Source of the DNA: Eutreptiella sp. 'Long Island Sound 2002'
Lineage: Eukaryota > Euglenozoa > Euglenophyceae > Eutreptiales > Eutreptiaceae
Assembly: GCA_964036045.1 (NCBI GenBank)
Contig: OZ038382.1
Location: 115,118,587 to 115,182,586, forward strand
Reading direction: 5' to 3'
Length of the DNA: 64,000 nucleotides
Both the position numbers and the translations under genes were made by a program. This document shows positions 62,093-64,000 of this stretch, piece by piece. Below the pieces are notes generated by a model, which did not search any database, was not told the origin of the DNA, and saw only the letters and a list, made by a program, of their open reading frames with translations. The first letter of the stretch is position 1. Every line of letters starts with the position of its first letter.

Positions 62093-62279
62093 TCAACAAA
62101 GGTGCTCCACTATCCACTTCCCGGCTGCAGGATCAAAATTGCGGGGCCTGTCTAGGCTCTTGTTGAGCGAGGAAACGTTGAAAGTTCTGGAACTGAAGCA
62201 TTTGATCCTCCAAACCGTGCGTGCCTGGACCAGACATCAACAAAGGGAAACACGGCTGAGCGTAGAAGTGTGAGACCGG

Positions 62280-64000
62280 GTGCTAGATACTAGGCCACCG
62301 AGGTAACCTCATGGTTTCCATGTGTTTCAGCGTTTGAGCCAACGGTCCAACTCCATAATGAAAAATGCTACAGACCACATCAACATTGCAAGGCACAATT
62401 GAGCCTTATTACCAAACTGATTGCAGACTACAATTCTGCTGTGTTTTTTGAGAAGACAATACTAGTCCAAAGAAGGTATCTTTCTTGCAACTTGTGCCAT
62501 TTTATGCCATTTTTTTTGAACAACCAAAAAACAGAACGAAACCGATTTCAGTACAAAATGATGTCCTTTTAGCGGAAATAAAAAAATTAATGCATTTTGA
62601 GCTGCCCATGATTGTCGCATGAACCTGCCCTGCATAAGCAATGATTGCAACATCAATTTGCGCTCCTCGTGTTCCTGGCATGCCTGAAAAAAGGTATTTC
62701 TGATCAAATTGTATGCGCAGAGCCTCGCACATGCAAGACAAAAGAACATTAAAACAGAAGCATGCAGGATTGCATACTACTGCAAAGCATATGCAACATG
62801 TGGTTGAAGGCGTACCCCATGCGCGAGAACTGGCACATGAGTTAATTAACCACAACGTTGAATCAATCGGTTTCCTTTTGGGGAGACAGCTTCAGGGTCA
62901 AGTGATCTTGCAGGCCAACTCACGTTTTGATTTGTGATTTGCATTGCCCGAATAAAGATTTACACGTTCCGACGTTCACGTTCTGGGACTGCGTTGCCGT
63001 CTCATGCGCGAGGCCTCACACATACAAAAATGCCCAGAAAATATATTTTTGATACCATTCTGATGGGCTGTCATCCGATAGCGAGCCTTCAAAACAGTCA
63101 TTGAAGCAACGAGTACCTCAATTGTCACGGAGCTGTTCAAATTTGCGAGAGGCCGGCACCCCGGGAGGCGCAAAAACGCTTCCGGAACTCCGTTAGCTCC
63201 TGAGCTCAGCAGACTGCTTCCCCTGGGCTGATTCCTTCTCCAGTTTTCTGACCTGGTTTTGATTACATGGGGGATGGTTTGCAGTACAATGAATTTAAAT
63301 CGCGGCAAAATCAGTTTTTGGTGCCCAAAAACACGCCAAAAAATGTACCACTCATGGTGAATTTGTATTTCCTTTCCGCAATTTACTTTGATGGATAGTC
63401 GACAGCCGGAAGGTCAATTGTTCTCGAGTCAAGGCTACAAGGGTGGTCCCCTGTGTAGGTCTAGGTAATATGTTGAGTGGACCTGCTTCATGAGCCACCA
63501 GTTGGATTCCTTTTTGTGCTAGATACTTCCCATTCTTCTAGCCAGGTGTCGATCATCAGCAATGCTGTAGGATGTACTCTGTGCAAGTACTCTAACATAT
63601 ACGCTCCTTTTGTCAGAAAGGCAACAGCATTGGAAATGACTTCTTAAATCGTCAATTGAATTTGCAAGGCTTGTTTGGACCGCTGAGTGTCCGCCCGCAA
63701 ATACATATGGTACCATCTGATCACGTCAAGGATGCCTGTAATATCACTTCAGTGTAGCTTGTTGCTTAATTCATAAATTCTACCATTATTGCTTGGATGG
63801 GGAGTGGCAATGGACTGTTCTATGCATTTTCTGGAGCCATTTGGACTCTGAGGGGTGAACATTTGTGCAATAGGTGTTCTCTTTGCTGTCTGAGAGACGG
63901 TGTAATTTTTTGCAAGCCAAAGAATGGCTTTTTGTGTGTTTGTTGACGCTCTGTATTTCTGGCAATACCGTCTTTTCGTACCATGCAACCCTAGTCGACT
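62280..64000. other. AT-rich stretch, no gene recognised
   Basis: Only short frames occur. Two minus-strand frames share a short CMCEA[LS]R motif (62855-62502 and 63308-62976), because GCGCAGAGCCTCGCACATGCA near 62715 resembles GCGCGAGGCCTCACACATAC near 63006. This may be an old local duplication. Nothing else is supported. Confidence 0.4.

Overview
The window is eukaryotic, repeat-dominated DNA. I find no bacterial operons, rRNA genes or convincing tRNA genes, and no intact host gene. The recognisable content is retrotransposon coding sequence (non-LTR elements with endonuclease, reverse transcriptase and RNase H; one Ty3/gypsy element with a chromodomain-like end), tRNA-derived SINE-like heads, and many families of tandem repeats. 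A large, repeat-rich protist or algal nuclear genome would fit, but the sequence does not let me name the organism.

Layout. 0-0.9 kb: a minus-strand reading frame next to a (GTCC)n microsatellite. 1-3.7 kb: short duplications and a small hairpin cluster. 3.8-5.3 kb: two degenerate minus-strand copies of a coding unit that resembles an OTU-type cysteine protease. 5.4-9.75 kb: a satellite with a period near 0.55 kb, packed with more than 40 short hairpins whose stems covary. 9.8-11.7 kb: tandem duplications of about 318 and 377 bp. 13.4-14.4 kb: an 11-bp minisatellite and a ~207-bp repeat. 15.0-17.1 kb: a very GC-rich ~650-bp duplication.

17.5-25.5 kb, minus strand: LINE-A, nearly complete, with a two-part ORF1 (coiled coil, then an RS-rich tail) and an ORF2 with EEP endonuclease, reverse transcriptase, RNase H, CCHC finger and a C-terminal extension. 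It is broken by three in-frame TGA codons and two homopolymer frameshifts. 25.8-26.2 kb: two tRNA-like SINE heads.

26.6-50.6 kb, minus strand: GC-rich LINE material. LINE-B is cut at 31,997/42,776 by a 10.8-kb Ty3/gypsy element (31,998-42,775, plus strand) flanked by the 5-bp duplication GACGC. LINE-B reads ORF1 with a C2H2 finger (50.6-47.3 kb), endonuclease (47.3-45.5), reverse transcriptase (45.5-44.2), RNase H (43.3-42.8), then beyond the gypsy its zinc-finger tail (31.9-30.5) and a third ORF (30.5-29.4). Another LINE tail lies at 27.4-27.1 kb. Directly 5' of LINE-B on its own strand (51.25-54.78 kb) is an array of alternating ~210-bp A and B units, placed like the tandem promoter monomers of some LINEs.

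54.8-64 kb: more tandem repeats, a 33-bp minisatellite with CAG and CTT tracts, a second array of the same 11-bp minisatellite seen at 13.4 kb, and a degenerate minus-strand protein-coding region at 60.5-62.1 kb that I could not identify.

The picture is nested, decaying retroelements in a matrix of satellite DNA. The least conventional structures are the covarying hairpin satellite, the A/B array in promoter position, and the OTU-like duplicated unit.
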